This document shows positions 1 through 9,694 of a stretch of DNA of 64,000 bases, one piece after another (position 1 is the stretch's first letter; each line of letters starts with the position of its first letter). Position numbers and translations under genes: made by a program. The notes beneath the pieces were generated by a model. That model had not been told where the DNA came from and searched no databases. It saw only the letters and a program-made list of their open reading frames with translations. Source of the stretch: TK10-74A sp965217625 (GTDB lineage Bacteria; Chloroflexota; Dehalococcoidia; Bin125); assembly GCA_965217625.1 (NCBI GenBank), contig OZ244557.1:868001-932000 (forward strand), read 5' to 3'.

Positions 1-26
1 GAGGCGGTGACGGAACGGACTCCCTA

Positions 27-1523
<1,497 letters not shown>

Positions 1524-1772
1524 GTCCAAGCGTGTCGCCTCAAAGAAGCGACGACGGTTCAAACATGCGTCCGCTGCCACGGCCGAAGCCGCGGCGCCGG
1601 ACGGGTTCGTCCGCCCAAGCACACTGCTCTTTCGCTCTCCAGTTGTGAAGGTGCCGCCGGTGCCCCGGCCCCCCGCTCCCACGGTCGATGCGGCGATCAC
1701 GGGAGGAGGCGGACCTCCCCCGCTGCCGAACACGACCTGGGCACCACGGGGGTGCGCCCACGCGCACCGATG

Positions 1773-1802
1773 AACGTACCGCGCCCGGATGGGGCGTGTC
1801 AA
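1773..1802 (-). promoter_or_regulatory. Sigma-70 promoter for the 16S rRNA
   Basis: On the minus strand a perfect -35 TTGACA (1802-1797) is followed after 18 bp by TACGTT (1778-1773), a TAnnnT -10. It sits right after the tilS stop codon and about 245 bases before mature 16S, leaving a leader typical of rRNA operons. The rest of 1524-1772 shows no gene. A boxA-like antiterminator was looked for but not clearly found. Confidence 0.6.
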
Positions 1803-1815
1803 ACGCTCGGGCCCG

Positions 1816-2913
1816 CTAATCCCCCATTCCGGGAGACCCGGCGTCGCGCCGGAGGCAGAGCCGGTCCCCGGCCGCCTCCGCCACGACGCCGCCCGCGCAC
1901 TGCACCTGGTGCCCGCCCTGCGCCGCGAGCCGCAGCAGCGCCCGCGTGCGGTCCCAATCCGGCGCCTCCCCACCGAGGGCGATGACCTGACGCCGCAGCA
2001 GGCGCGCGCGGATGGCGCGGGGCTGCCGGGCCAGGGCGCGACGGCTGAACGCGACGCTGTCGGGCGGCGCCGGCGGGGCGTCGGCGGCGGCGCGCAGCGC
2101 CTGCAGGGCGTCGCTGGTGAGCGCATCGAGCAGGGCGCGATCGACGGCGACGGCGCCGGCCAGCGCGGCCAGGCGCGGGACGATGGCCGGGTTGATCGAC
2201 TGTAGCGCGGGCAGGACGTCGCGGCGCAGGCGCACGCGCGTGTAGGCGGGGTCGTCGTTGGCGGCGTCGTGGGCGGGAACGACGCCGGCCGCGTCGCAGA
2301 GCGCCAGGGTCTGCGCGCGGCGGATCTCGAGCATGGGCCGCAGCAGGGGCGTCCGAGCGCCCGGCCGCGGCGCCGTGCCGGCGGCGGCCATACCGGCCAG
2401 CCCGTCGCTGCCGCTGCCGCGGATCAGATGCAGCAGCACCGACTCGGCCTGGTCGTCCATCGTGTGCCCCACGACGACGGCGTCGGCGGAGCGGCCGTCG
2501 AAGGCGTCGGCGGCGAGCCCCAGCAGGGCGTCGTAGCGCAGACGCCGGGCGGCGGCCTCGAGGCCGTCACCGCAGCGCGCGGCCGCGGCGGGCGCGTCGA
2601 CGTGGCGCGTGCGCAGCGGGACGCCGGCGCGTTCGGCGACGACACGCGCGCTGTCCGCGAACTCCCGGCGCGCGGCCGCCGGCGCGATGCCGTGGTCGAT
2701 GTGCGCCGCAACGATCGACCAGCCCTCGCGCTCGGCGCCGGCGGCCAGCGCCAGCAGCAGGGCGCTGGAGTCGGGGCCGCCGGAGAGGCCGACGAGCAAG
2801 CGGCGGGGGCGGGCGATGGCCAAGCCGTCGAGGGCGGCGCGGCAGGCGCGCTGAATGCGGCCGGCGATGTCCCGGCTGGCCCGGTCGCCAAAGAGGGGGC
2901 GGGAGACGCTCAT
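1816..2913 (-). CDS. tilS: tRNA(Ile)-lysidine synthetase TilS
   Basis: Modifies C34 of the CAU-anticodon isoleucine tRNA to lysidine using ATP and lysine, so that it reads AUA; cytoplasmic and essential in most bacteria. The 365-residue product has the PP-loop ATP-binding motif SGGPDS at residues 44-49, followed by the N-type ATPase fold with HIDHG near residue 72 and the GHTMDDQAES block typical of TilS. The C-terminal part is short compared with E. coli TilS (about 430 residues), as in many GC-rich phyla. It lies directly before the rRNA promoter on the same strand, and a division-protein gene is 21 bp upstream. Confidence 0.93.
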   Translation of the reverse strand: MSVSRPLFGDRASRDIAGRIQRACRAALDGLAIARPRRLLVGLSGGPDSSALLLALAAGAEREGWSIVAAHIDHGIAPAAARREFADSARVVAERAGVPLRTRHVDAPAAAARCGDGLEAAARRLRYDALLGLAADAFDGRSADAVVVGHTMDDQAESVLLHLIRGSGSDGLAGMAAAGTAPRPGARTPLLRPMLEIRRAQTLALCDAAGVVPAHDAANDDPAYTRVRLRRDVLPALQSINPAIVPRLAALAGAVAVDRALLDALTSDALQALRAAADAPPAPPDSVAFSRRALARQPRAIRARLLRRQVIALGGEAPDWDRTRALLRLAAQGGHQVQCAGGVVAEAAGDRLCLRRDAGSPGMGD

Positions 2914-2934
2914 CGGCGCACCGCGGGGGACGGG

Positions 2935-3519
2935 TCAGGGGATGACCCCGGCGCTGGTCGTCGCGATGGGCGGCGCCGGGGTCCCGTCGCCGGTCTCGAG
3001 CTGCGTGGCGGGATGCGGCAGCAGGTTGGCCCACCAGGGCGAGCGGAAGACGTTGATGCCGGGGCGCAGCGGGGCCTGGATGGCAAACGCTTCCTCGCCG
3101 ACGCGGACGAGGCCGAGCTCCTCCCGCGCGACCCGCTCGATGTACTCGTCGGAGTCGAGGAAGGCGACGAGCGCCTCCAGCTGGTCGGCCTGCCACTCAA
3201 GGTCATCGATCTCCTCCCTGAGGACGACGACGCGGGCGTCGAGCGTGTTGGTGTTGAGGACGCCGTCCATCGCCGTGAAGACAAAGTAGCCAACCAGCGC
3301 CAGCGCGCCGAAGAAGAGCAGCAGCGGGGTCAGGCGGCGGCGGCGAGGGAAGGCCTCAATGGGGAACGGCCGGGCGTCGGCCGCGCCGGGCGAGGGCGGC
3401 TTGGAGAACGCCGTCTCGGCGGCGAAGGGGTCGACGCTCGGAGAGCGAACGCCGAACGAATGCCAGGAGCGCCGGTTGGGCATCGCGTCACCGGCCCACC
3501 ACCGCGCGCACCGTAACAC
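2935..3519 (-). CDS. FtsB/DivIC-like septum formation initiator
   Basis: Single-pass membrane protein of the FtsB/DivIC family, expected to bridge FtsL and FtsQ in the divisome. A cytoplasmic, proline- and charge-rich N-terminus of about 60 residues leads to one transmembrane helix (about residues 63-83) and a coiled coil (VVLREEIDDLEWQADQLEAL, near 99-118). The ending block EYIERVAREELGLVRVGE is the family hallmark. At 194 residues it is longer than E. coli FtsB (about 100) because of both tails. The listed start is GTG; an ATG at 3483 (residue 13) is equally possible. It precedes tilS on the same strand, a common arrangement. Confidence 0.85.
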   Translation of the reverse strand: MLRCARWWAGDAMPNRRSWHSFGVRSPSVDPFAAETAFSKPPSPGAADARPFPIEAFPRRRRLTPLLLFFGALALVGYFVFTAMDGVLNTNTLDARVVVLREEIDDLEWQADQLEALVAFLDSDEYIERVAREELGLVRVGEEAFAIQAPLRPGINVFRSPWWANLLPHPATQLETGDGTPAPPIATTSAGVIP

Positions 3520-3541
3520 AGCGGATCCGGCCGGGCGAGAC

Positions 3542-4192
3542 TCAGGCGCGCAGGCCGGGGGGCAGGTGCGACGTGTCGTTGAGCGTGCGCAGCACGACCT
3601 GTCCGCGACGGCGCTCCAGGATGGTGCGCCCGGCCAGGTCGGTCTCGAAGCGCCGCCAGCAGCGCAGGTCCAACTCGAGCGCCGCGCAGAGCAGCACCTT
3701 GATCACGAAGTTGTGGCAGACGACGACCGTTGTCGCGGGTGCGCCCATGTCTGACGGAGCAGCGCCGGGCGGGACGCCGAGGTGGGGGGCGAGGACCGGC
3801 CAGGCGCGCCGCTGCACGTCGGCCAGGGACTCGCCGCCCGGCATGGCCAGGACGCCGCTGTCGTCCTGCATCCAGCGCTCCAGGAAGTCCGCGTAGCGGG
3901 CGCGGGCGTCGGCCCAGGCGAGGCCCTCCATGCGGCCGACGTCCAGCTCGATCAGGCCGTCGGGGGTCTCGACCGGGAGGCCGTGGGGGGCCGCCACGGC
4001 GTCGGCGGCGTCGGCGGCGCGCCGCAGCGGGCTGCTCAGGACGCGCCCGATCGGTTCGCCCGCCAGCGCCCGACCCAGCGCCGCGGCTTGCCGGCGGCCG
4101 CGATCGGTGAGCGGGGAGTCCGCCCGGCCGAGGCTGCGGCCGTCGCGATTGGCCTCCGACTCACCGTGGCGGATCAGGATCACGCGGGCCAT
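3542..4192 (-). CDS. Histidine phosphatase family protein (phosphoglycerate mutase-like)
   Basis: Branch 1 histidine phosphatase fold: the catalytic RHGE motif sits in VILIRHGESEAN (residues 4-15), with a second Arg in SSPLRRAADAA and the second catalytic His in TTVVVCHNFVIK. Such proteins dephosphorylate small molecules such as phosphosugars or cobalamin precursors; substrate cannot be told from sequence. The start was set at the ATG of MARVILIRHG because the open frame upstream is low-complexity and contains a hairpin repeat. The product is 216 residues, a usual family length. Its start lies 327 bases from the divergent peptide transporter gene. Confidence 0.85.
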   Translation of the reverse strand: MARVILIRHGESEANRDGRSLGRADSPLTDRGRRQAAALGRALAGEPIGRVLSSPLRRAADAADAVAAPHGLPVETPDGLIELDVGRMEGLAWADARARYADFLERWMQDDSGVLAMPGGESLADVQRRAWPVLAPHLGVPPGAAPSDMGAPATTVVVCHNFVIKVLLCAALELDLRCWRRFETDLAGRTILERRRGQVVLRTLNDTSHLPPGLRA

Positions 4193-4315
4193 GGCGGAGT
4201 GCCTGCTCCCATCGATCGCAGCGCGCCGTCGATGCGTGCGAGGCGGACGACGCGTGCCGCCTCGGTGGTCCGAGCGTAGCGCCGGCCGGGGACGGGGGCG
4301 GGGGGTCGGCTGGGG

Positions 4316-4374
4316 AACCTCACCCCCTGGCCCCCTCTCCAGCTGAAGCGCTGGAGAGGGGGGACCGGAAGGGG
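4316..4374. repeat. Dispersed hairpin repeat, copy 1
   Basis: A perfect 13-bp stem (4331-4343 with 4350-4362; arm CCCCCTCTCCAGC) encloses the loop TGAAGC. It is flanked by ACCTCACCCCCTGG on the left and GGACCGGAAGGGG on the right. Two more copies occur at 39532-39583 and 41181-41240. It lies in the 327-base gap between two divergent genes (4193-4519), which otherwise holds only the promoter at 4427-4456. Confidence 0.85.
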
Positions 4375-4426
4375 AATCGGGGCGAGATATCCGCGAACCC
4401 ATCAAACGATAGGGTCAATAAACTGG

Positions 4427-4456
4427 TTGACGAGCCCCGGCTCAATCCGGCATACT
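4427..4456 (+). promoter_or_regulatory. Promoter of the peptide transporter operon
   Basis: TTGACG (4427-4432) and CATACT (4451-4456) are separated by 18 bp, giving good matches to the sigma-70 boxes. The start point would be near 4463, about 57 bases before the ATG at 4520. The open frame can be extended upstream across this site, but that extension is not needed. Confidence 0.5.
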
Positions 4457-4519
4457 TCCCCCGCTCTGGAACCGAGCGGCCCCACAAAGGGACAGCCGGG
4501 GACCGGAAAGGAACATGTC

Positions 4520-6337
4520 ATGCGCGACCGGAACTATTGGACCACCCTGCGACAGCGGAAGATCTCACGCCGCACCATGTTGGGAGCCAGCGCCAAAGCC
4601 GGCGTTGGTGTAGCCGGCCTCGCGCTCGTCGGCTGCGGCGACGACGACGATGACGAGGCCGTCGCGGATGCGCAGGCGGACGAGCAGGCGGACGAGCAGG
4701 CCGACGAGCAGGCTGCGCAGGCGGAACCTGAGGAGGAAGAGGAGCAGGCCGCTCCGGCTGGGCTCGCCGCCTACGACCTCGAGGGCAAATTGACGGTGGG
4801 TTGGGACGCCGGCCCCGGCAGCCTCGATCCCGGCACGCCGGCGGGTGGCAGCGGGAGCGGCAGCTCCAACAGCCAGACGCACTTCGACGGCATGTTCAAG
4901 CTGAACGCCCAGGGGGGCGCCGGCCAGGGCGGCCTGCTGGACTGGGAGTTCGTCGACGAGGGCGTGGGGTTGCTCATGACCATTCCCGCGGAGCCCCGCC
5001 TGTTCCACAGTGGCGACGCAATCACCGCGGAGGACGTCCAGTTCAACTGGGACCGGGCCCTGGGCCGCGCCGAGTACAACCCGGACTTCTTGGGCCTCGC
5101 CGAGCTGCCCGACATCGGCGACGTGACGATCGTGGACGCCTCTTCCGTCCATCTCGCCACTCCCAGTCCCGAGGTCGGCCTCCCGCCCCAGGCCGGCGGC
5201 ATGCAGTTTTACAGCAAGGCCTTGATCGAGGAGAACGGCGACCAGTGGGCCGCGCAGAACCCGATCTACGGCACGGGCCCCTTCCGCTTCGACGGCTGGA
5301 CGCCGGATCAGGAGATCAACAGCGTCCGCAACGACGACTACTGGCAGCCCCGGCTGGAACTGGAGAACCCCAGCGGCGCCACCGGCCTGCCCTACTTCGA
5401 GGAACTCACGACGACCTGGATCCCCGAGCCGCAGGCCCGGATCGCCGCCCTCACGGTGGGCGAGATCGACTTCGCCGGCCAGATCCCCTGGGACCTTGCG
5501 AAGGAGTTCGAGGGCGACGAGGATTTCGGCATTCACACGCACTCCGCCGCGCGCGGGCTGTACGTGGCGTTCCCCAAGAACAAGGCCAACAACCCCCTGA
5601 ACCCGGACGAACCGAATCCGTTCGCGGACAAGCGCGTGCGCATCGCACTCAACCTCGCGGTCAACGTGCAGGAGATCATCGACACCATCCAGACCGGCCG
5701 GGAGGACTTCACCTACACGCTGGCCGTCGGCCAGTTCGGCCACAACCCGGAGTTCCCCAACGTGCGCTGGGGCTTCGACCCGGAGCGGGCGAAGGCGCTC
5801 CTCGCGGAAGCGGGCTACCCCGACGGCTTCGAGATGAACATCCACCACCCCTCCGGCCTTTACACGGGCGTGGCACAGTTCATGCAGGCCGTCGCGAACG
5901 ACCTTCGCGATATCGGCATGACCGTCAACCTCTTCTCGGAGGAGCTCAACATCTATTTCGAAAGCGTGGAGAACCGGGAGCAGCCGGACCCGTTCCTGTT
6001 CATCGAGCCGGCCAACGACCCCCTCTTCTCCATCCGCCTCGTCACCCACTCCACCGGTATCTTCGTGCACACCAACGACGGCCTGCCCGGATCGCCGGGC
6101 AGCGACGTGACGATGGAGGTCGACGCGCTCGCGGAGCAGGCGTATGTCGAGTTCGACGACGCCAAGCGTGAGGCGCTCCTGCAGGAACTGGCCCTCAAGC
6201 ACTACGAGGATGCGTCCTGGCTCTACCTCTTCGAGCTGATCCAGCCACACGTCTCGACGTCCCGCGTCCTCTGGCCGCAGTTCGCCAACAAGCCGGGCGG
6301 GATTGAGTACTCGAACTTCCGCCTCTTGAAGGCCTAA
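4520..6337 (+). CDS. Peptide ABC transporter substrate-binding lipoprotein (family 5)
   Basis: Extracytoplasmic receptor (SBP_bac_5, DppA/OppA type) delivering peptides or similar solutes to the permeases encoded next. The ATG at 4520 follows GGAAAGGAA and gives an N-terminus with a twin-arginine stretch (RR at 17-18, SRRTMLG) and lipobox LVGC with Cys39, so Tat export plus lipidation is likely. Residues 41 to about 85 form an acidic Asp/Glu/Gln/Ala linker built partly from a 12-base repeat (three ADEQ units). The rest is the bilobal binding domain, e.g. LFHSGDAITAEDVQFNWDRA and ADKRVRIALNLAVN. The product has 605 residues, at the long end for the family. Confidence 0.92.
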   Translation: MRDRNYWTTLRQRKISRRTMLGASAKAGVGVAGLALVGCGDDDDDEAVADAQADEQADEQADEQAAQAEPEEEEEQAAPAGLAAYDLEGKLTVGWDAGPGSLDPGTPAGGSGSGSSNSQTHFDGMFKLNAQGGAGQGGLLDWEFVDEGVGLLMTIPAEPRLFHSGDAITAEDVQFNWDRALGRAEYNPDFLGLAELPDIGDVTIVDASSVHLATPSPEVGLPPQAGGMQFYSKALIEENGDQWAAQNPIYGTGPFRFDGWTPDQEINSVRNDDYWQPRLELENPSGATGLPYFEELTTTWIPEPQARIAALTVGEIDFAGQIPWDLAKEFEGDEDFGIHTHSAARGLYVAFPKNKANNPLNPDEPNPFADKRVRIALNLAVNVQEIIDTIQTGREDFTYTLAVGQFGHNPEFPNVRWGFDPERAKALLAEAGYPDGFEMNIHHPSGLYTGVAQFMQAVANDLRDIGMTVNLFSEELNIYFESVENREQPDPFLFIEPANDPLFSIRLVTHSTGIFVHTNDGLPGSPGSDVTMEVDALAEQAYVEFDDAKREALLQELALKHYEDASWLYLFELIQPHVSTSRVLWPQFANKPGGIEYSNFRLLKA

Positions 6338-6344
6338 GGCAGCG

Positions 6345-6364
6345 CGGCGGCGGCTCCGCCGCCG
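6345..6364 (+). terminator. Intercistronic hairpin after the binding-protein gene
   Basis: GGCGGCGG and CCGCCGCC (6346-6363) pair almost without a loop, eight bases after the binding-protein stop and 36 before the permease start. No T tract follows. Hairpins here often protect the abundant binding-protein mRNA or lower permease expression, and that role is inferred. Confidence 0.4.
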
Positions 6365-6399
6365 GGCTCGCTTAAGCGCCGGGTGGACAAGGGCGGATC

Positions 6400-7335
6400 G
6401 TGGGCGCACAGATCTGGCAACTGCTCGCGGTTCGCCTCGTGCAGGCCTTCCTCGTCGTTCTGGTGGTCACGTCGCTGGTCTTCCTGCTCAGCCGCACCAC
6501 CGGCGATCCGCTCAGATCCCTGACACGACCGGGCGCCAGAATCGAAGTGATCGAGCGGCAGCGGGAGAGCCTCGGCCTCAACGACCCGTTGATCGTGCAG
6601 TACGGCCGCTACCTCGGCGCCGCCGTGCAGGGGGATTTCGGCACCTCCTTCCGCAGCGCTCAGCCGCCCATGGACGACGTGCGGCGCCGCATCTGGCCCA
6701 CCGCCCAGCTGGGCCTGGCCGCGTTCGGGTTCTCGCTCGCCGTCGGCATCTCCGTCGGCGTGCTCTCCGCCGTCCGGCGGGGCAGCGCGATCGACCTCCT
6801 GGCCCGCATCCTCGCCCTCATCGGCCAGGCCACGCCCAGCTTCTGGATGGGGCTGATGCTGATCTTCCTCTTCGCCGTGGAGCTCGGCCTGCTGCCCACC
6901 GGCGGCAGGGGAGGCGCCAAGAACCTGATCCTACCCGCCGTCACCCTGGGCTCCTTCGGCGCCGCCGCCACCCTGCGTCTCACGCGTTCCTCCATGCTGG
7001 AGGTACTCGATAGCGACTTCATTCGCACCGCCCGCGCGAAGGGCCTGCGCGAATCCGCGGTGATACGCCGGCACGCCCTGCGCAACGCGCTCTTCCCCGT
7101 CGTCACCGTCCTCGGCCTGCAGATGGCCAGCCTGCTCTCCGGAACGATCATCATCGAGACCGTCTTCGCCTGGCCCGGCTTGGGACGGCTGATGATCGAC
7201 TCGATCCGCACCGCCGACTTCCCCGTCGTCTCGGCCGCCGTCGTCGTGACCACCGGTTGGCTGGCCCTGGTCAACGTCGCCGTGGATGTGTCCTACGCCT
7301 GCCTGGACCCACGCGTGCGGACTAGCGCGCTGTGA
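6400..7335 (+). CDS. Peptide ABC transporter permease, DppB type
   Basis: Inner-membrane permease of the nickel/dipeptide/oligopeptide family. About six transmembrane helices: the first at residues 11-30, then the BPD_transp_1 core. The EAA loop that contacts the ATPase is DFIRTARAKGLRESAVIRRH, and the family signature IIIETVFAWPGLGRLMIDSI follows. Length 311 is normal. The GTG start is preceded by AAGGGCGG. It is 62 bases behind the binding-protein gene and 7 bases before the DppC-type gene. No ATP-binding subunit (DppD/DppF) occurs in the window, so the ATPases must be encoded elsewhere. Confidence 0.92.
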   Translation: MGAQIWQLLAVRLVQAFLVVLVVTSLVFLLSRTTGDPLRSLTRPGARIEVIERQRESLGLNDPLIVQYGRYLGAAVQGDFGTSFRSAQPPMDDVRRRIWPTAQLGLAAFGFSLAVGISVGVLSAVRRGSAIDLLARILALIGQATPSFWMGLMLIFLFAVELGLLPTGGRGGAKNLILPAVTLGSFGAAATLRLTRSSMLEVLDSDFIRTARAKGLRESAVIRRHALRNALFPVVTVLGLQMASLLSGTIIIETVFAWPGLGRLMIDSIRTADFPVVSAAVVVTTGWLALVNVAVDVSYACLDPRVRTSAL

Positions 7336-7342
7336 GCCGGCC

Positions 7343-8242
7343 ATGACGAGGGCCGAAGCGACCACCGACGCCGCGCAACCCGTCTTCACAAGGCGCCGCC
7401 GGCGGCTCCCGCGGGGCTGGCGCTCCCTCTCCGTCTACGTCCTCATCCTGGGCGTCTTCATCTTCACCGGCATCTTCGCCGACCTCATCGCGCCGCACGA
7501 CCCCGTCCGCGACGACCTCCAGGGGCGGCTCCAGGGACCGTTCTGGCAGAGCGACGGGAGCTTCGAGCACCCCCTGGGCACCGACGGGCTGGGGCGGGAC
7601 ACCTTAAGCCGGGTGATCCACGGCGCCCGCCTCTCACTGATCGTCGTCGCCACCACCATCCCCACGGCGCTGGTCATCGGCGTGATGCTCGGCCTCTTCT
7701 CGGGTTGGCGGCTCGGCTTCGCCGACAGGTTTCTGATGCGCGTCGTCGACATGCAGCTAGCCTTCCCCGGAATCCTCTTCGCCGTCCTGCTCGCCTCCCT
7801 CTACGGCCCCAGCCTGCGCAACGTGATCATCGTTCTCACGGTCTTCATGTGGGCGGCCTTCGCCCGCCTCGTCCGGGGGGAGGTGCTGAGCCTGCGGGAG
7901 CGGGACTTCGTCCTCGCCGCCCGCACCGTCGGCGCCAGCGACCTGCGGATCATGCTCCGCTACCTCCTGCCCAACCTGCTCAACCCCGTCATCGTCCTCG
8001 CTACCCTCCTGGTCGCCGATGCGATCATCTCCGAGGCAGGGCTCTCCTTCATCGGCGTCGGTGTCGCCCCGGACTCGGTCTCCTGGGGCATCATGATCTC
8101 GGACGGCCGCACGTTCCTGGGCCTCGACTTCTGGCAGGTCGGCATGCCCGGCTTCGCGATCCTCACCGTCTCCCTGGTCGCCAACCTGCTCGGCGACTGG
8201 GTGCGGGACTGGCTCGACCCGCGGTTGCGACGCGCCGCCTGA
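7343..8242 (+). CDS. Peptide ABC transporter permease, DppC type
   Basis: Second permease subunit pairing with the upstream DppB-type protein. An N-terminal cytoplasmic tail of about 30 residues is followed by a helix and the DppC block FEHPLGTDGLGRDTLSRVIH; the EAA loop is RDFVLAARTVGASDLRIMLR; it ends DPRLRRAA. The start was set at the ATG at 7343, 7 bases after the previous stop; the open frame extends upstream into dppB but that part is not homologous. It has 299 residues. Immediately after its stop the sequence jumps into the middle of another DppB-type gene. Confidence 0.92.
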   Translation: MTRAEATTDAAQPVFTRRRRRLPRGWRSLSVYVLILGVFIFTGIFADLIAPHDPVRDDLQGRLQGPFWQSDGSFEHPLGTDGLGRDTLSRVIHGARLSLIVVATTIPTALVIGVMLGLFSGWRLGFADRFLMRVVDMQLAFPGILFAVLLASLYGPSLRNVIIVLTVFMWAAFARLVRGEVLSLRERDFVLAARTVGASDLRIMLRYLLPNLLNPVIVLATLLVADAIISEAGLSFIGVGVAPDSVSWGIMISDGRTFLGLDFWQVGMPGFAILTVSLVANLLGDWVRDWLDPRLRRAA

Positions 8243-8288
8243 CGGCGGAGCGCGGGCGGGCCACGCCGTCATCTGCCTCGCGCGCTTC

Positions 8289-8801
8289 GTGGCGGTGATC
8301 GGGCAGGCCACGCCCAGCTTCTGGCTGGGCCTGATGATGATCTTCTTCTTCGCCGTCCAGTTGGGCTGGTTGCCGACCGGCGGCTCGCAGGGGTCCGCGT
8401 CGATCATCATGCCGGCGATCGCGCTGGGCGTCTTCGAGATGGCCGCGATCATGCGGCTGACCCGCTCCGGGATGATCGAGGTCATGGACACGGACTTCAT
8501 TCGCACGGCCCGCGCCAAGGGCCTGCCGGAGCGCACCGTGATCCTGCGGCACGCGATGCTGCCCGTCGTCACCATCCTGGGGATCGGGATGGGCCGCCTG
8601 ATCGCCGGCTCGGTCATCATCGAGGTGGTCTTCGCCTGGCCCGGCGTGGGGCGGCTGATCATCGATTCGATCGTGCGCTCCGACTTCCCGATGGTGCAGA
8701 CGGCGATCATCGTGCTCGCCGCCTCGATCTCCCTGGCCAACGTGCTCGTCGACGTCTCCTACCGGATCATCGATCCGCGCATCCGGGCGGGATCGCTCTG
8801 A
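8289..8801 (+). pseudogene. Truncated DppB-type permease (C-terminal half only)
   Basis: The 170-residue frame matches only the second half of a DppB permease: GQATPSFWLGLMMIFFFAVQ, the EAA loop DFIRTARAKGLPERTVILRH, and IIEVVFAWPGVGRLIIDSIV. Compared with the intact copy at 6400-7335 it lacks about 145 N-terminal residues including the first helices. Recognisable homology in the same frame reaches upstream of the GTG to about 8250 (AVICLARFVAVIG), just after the dppC stop at 8242, so the break is sharp. It is probably non-functional alone, although the downstream dppC copy is intact and overlaps its stop. Confidence 0.8.
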
Positions 8802-9694
8802 TGGCGCGAGAATCGGCCGCCACCCTGGCACTGCCCGTCCTTGAGCGCCGCCGGCCGCGCAACTGGCGCCGCTACGTGGGCCTCTCGGTTCCCGCCACCA
8901 TCGCGGTCGTCTTCGTCTTCTGCGGCGCCTTCGCGGGGCTGCTGGCCCCACACGAGCCCAACTTCATCAGTCTCTTCGACCGGCTGCAGCCGCCCGTCTT
9001 CGACGGCGGCGCCTGGGACTACCCCCTGGGGACCGACGAGCTGGGCCGCGATATGCTCAGCCGTCTCCTGCACGGCGCCCAGGTGTCGCTCATCGTCGTG
9101 GCGATCGTGGTGCCCGGGGCGGCCATCCTGGGCACGCTGATCGGCCTGGTGTCGGGCTGGCGGGGCGGCCTCACCGGGAACCTGCTGATGCGGCTGACGG
9201 ACATTCAGCTGGCGCTGCCGTCGATCCTCTTCGCCGTCTTCCTGGGCAGCGTTTTGGGCCCCAGTCTGCGCAACGTGGTCATCATCCTGCTGATCTGGAC
9301 CTGGTCGCCCTACGCCCGCCTGGTGCGGGCGGAGACGATCTCGCTGCGCGAGCGGGACTTCGTGACCGCCTCGCGCGCGGTCGGCGGGGGCGGCGTCTGG
9401 ATCATGCGCAAGCACCTGTTCCCCAACCTCGTCAACACCGTCGTGGTGATCATGACGCTGGAGGTCGCGATCGTGATCCTGGCCGAGGCGGCGCTGAGCT
9501 TCCTCGGCGTCGGCGTGCCGCCCGGCACGCCCTCCTGGGGCGCCATGATCACCGAGGCCCGCAACTACATGGTCCAGGCCTGGTGGGCGATCTGGTTGCC
9601 GGGCATCGCGCTGATGGTCGTCTCGTTCACCGGCAACCTGATGGGCGACTGGCTCCGCGACGCCCTCGATCCGCGGCTGCGCCACGTGCGCTAG
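8801..9694 (+). CDS. Second DppC-type peptide permease
   Basis: Intact DppC-family permease of 297 residues with the block WDYPLGTDELGRDMLSRLLH, EAA loop RDFVTASRAVGGGGVWIMRK and C-terminal DWLRDALDPRLRHVR. The ATG shares one base with the stop of the truncated DppB gene, so they were cotranslated partners. It is clearly diverged from the first DppC copy (different N-terminus and loops), so the two sets are paralogous operons rather than a recent duplication. With its DppB partner broken, it may be a relic or pair with the first DppB. Its TAG stop overlaps the stop of the convergent DUF2344 gene within the palindrome CTAG. Confidence 0.88.
   Translation: MARESAATLALPVLERRRPRNWRRYVGLSVPATIAVVFVFCGAFAGLLAPHEPNFISLFDRLQPPVFDGGAWDYPLGTDELGRDMLSRLLHGAQVSLIVVAIVVPGAAILGTLIGLVSGWRGGLTGNLLMRLTDIQLALPSILFAVFLGSVLGPSLRNVVIILLIWTWSPYARLVRAETISLRERDFVTASRAVGGGGVWIMRKHLFPNLVNTVVVIMTLEVAIVILAEAALSFLGVGVPPGTPSWGAMITEARNYMVQAWWAIWLPGIALMVVSFTGNLMGDWLRDALDPRLRHVR

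Noticed and set aside
4565..6409. 614-codon open frame on the minus strand
   Set aside because: It is antisense to the peptide-binding protein gene, has hydrophilic low-complexity translation, and lacks family motifs; an artefact of GC-rich codon bias.
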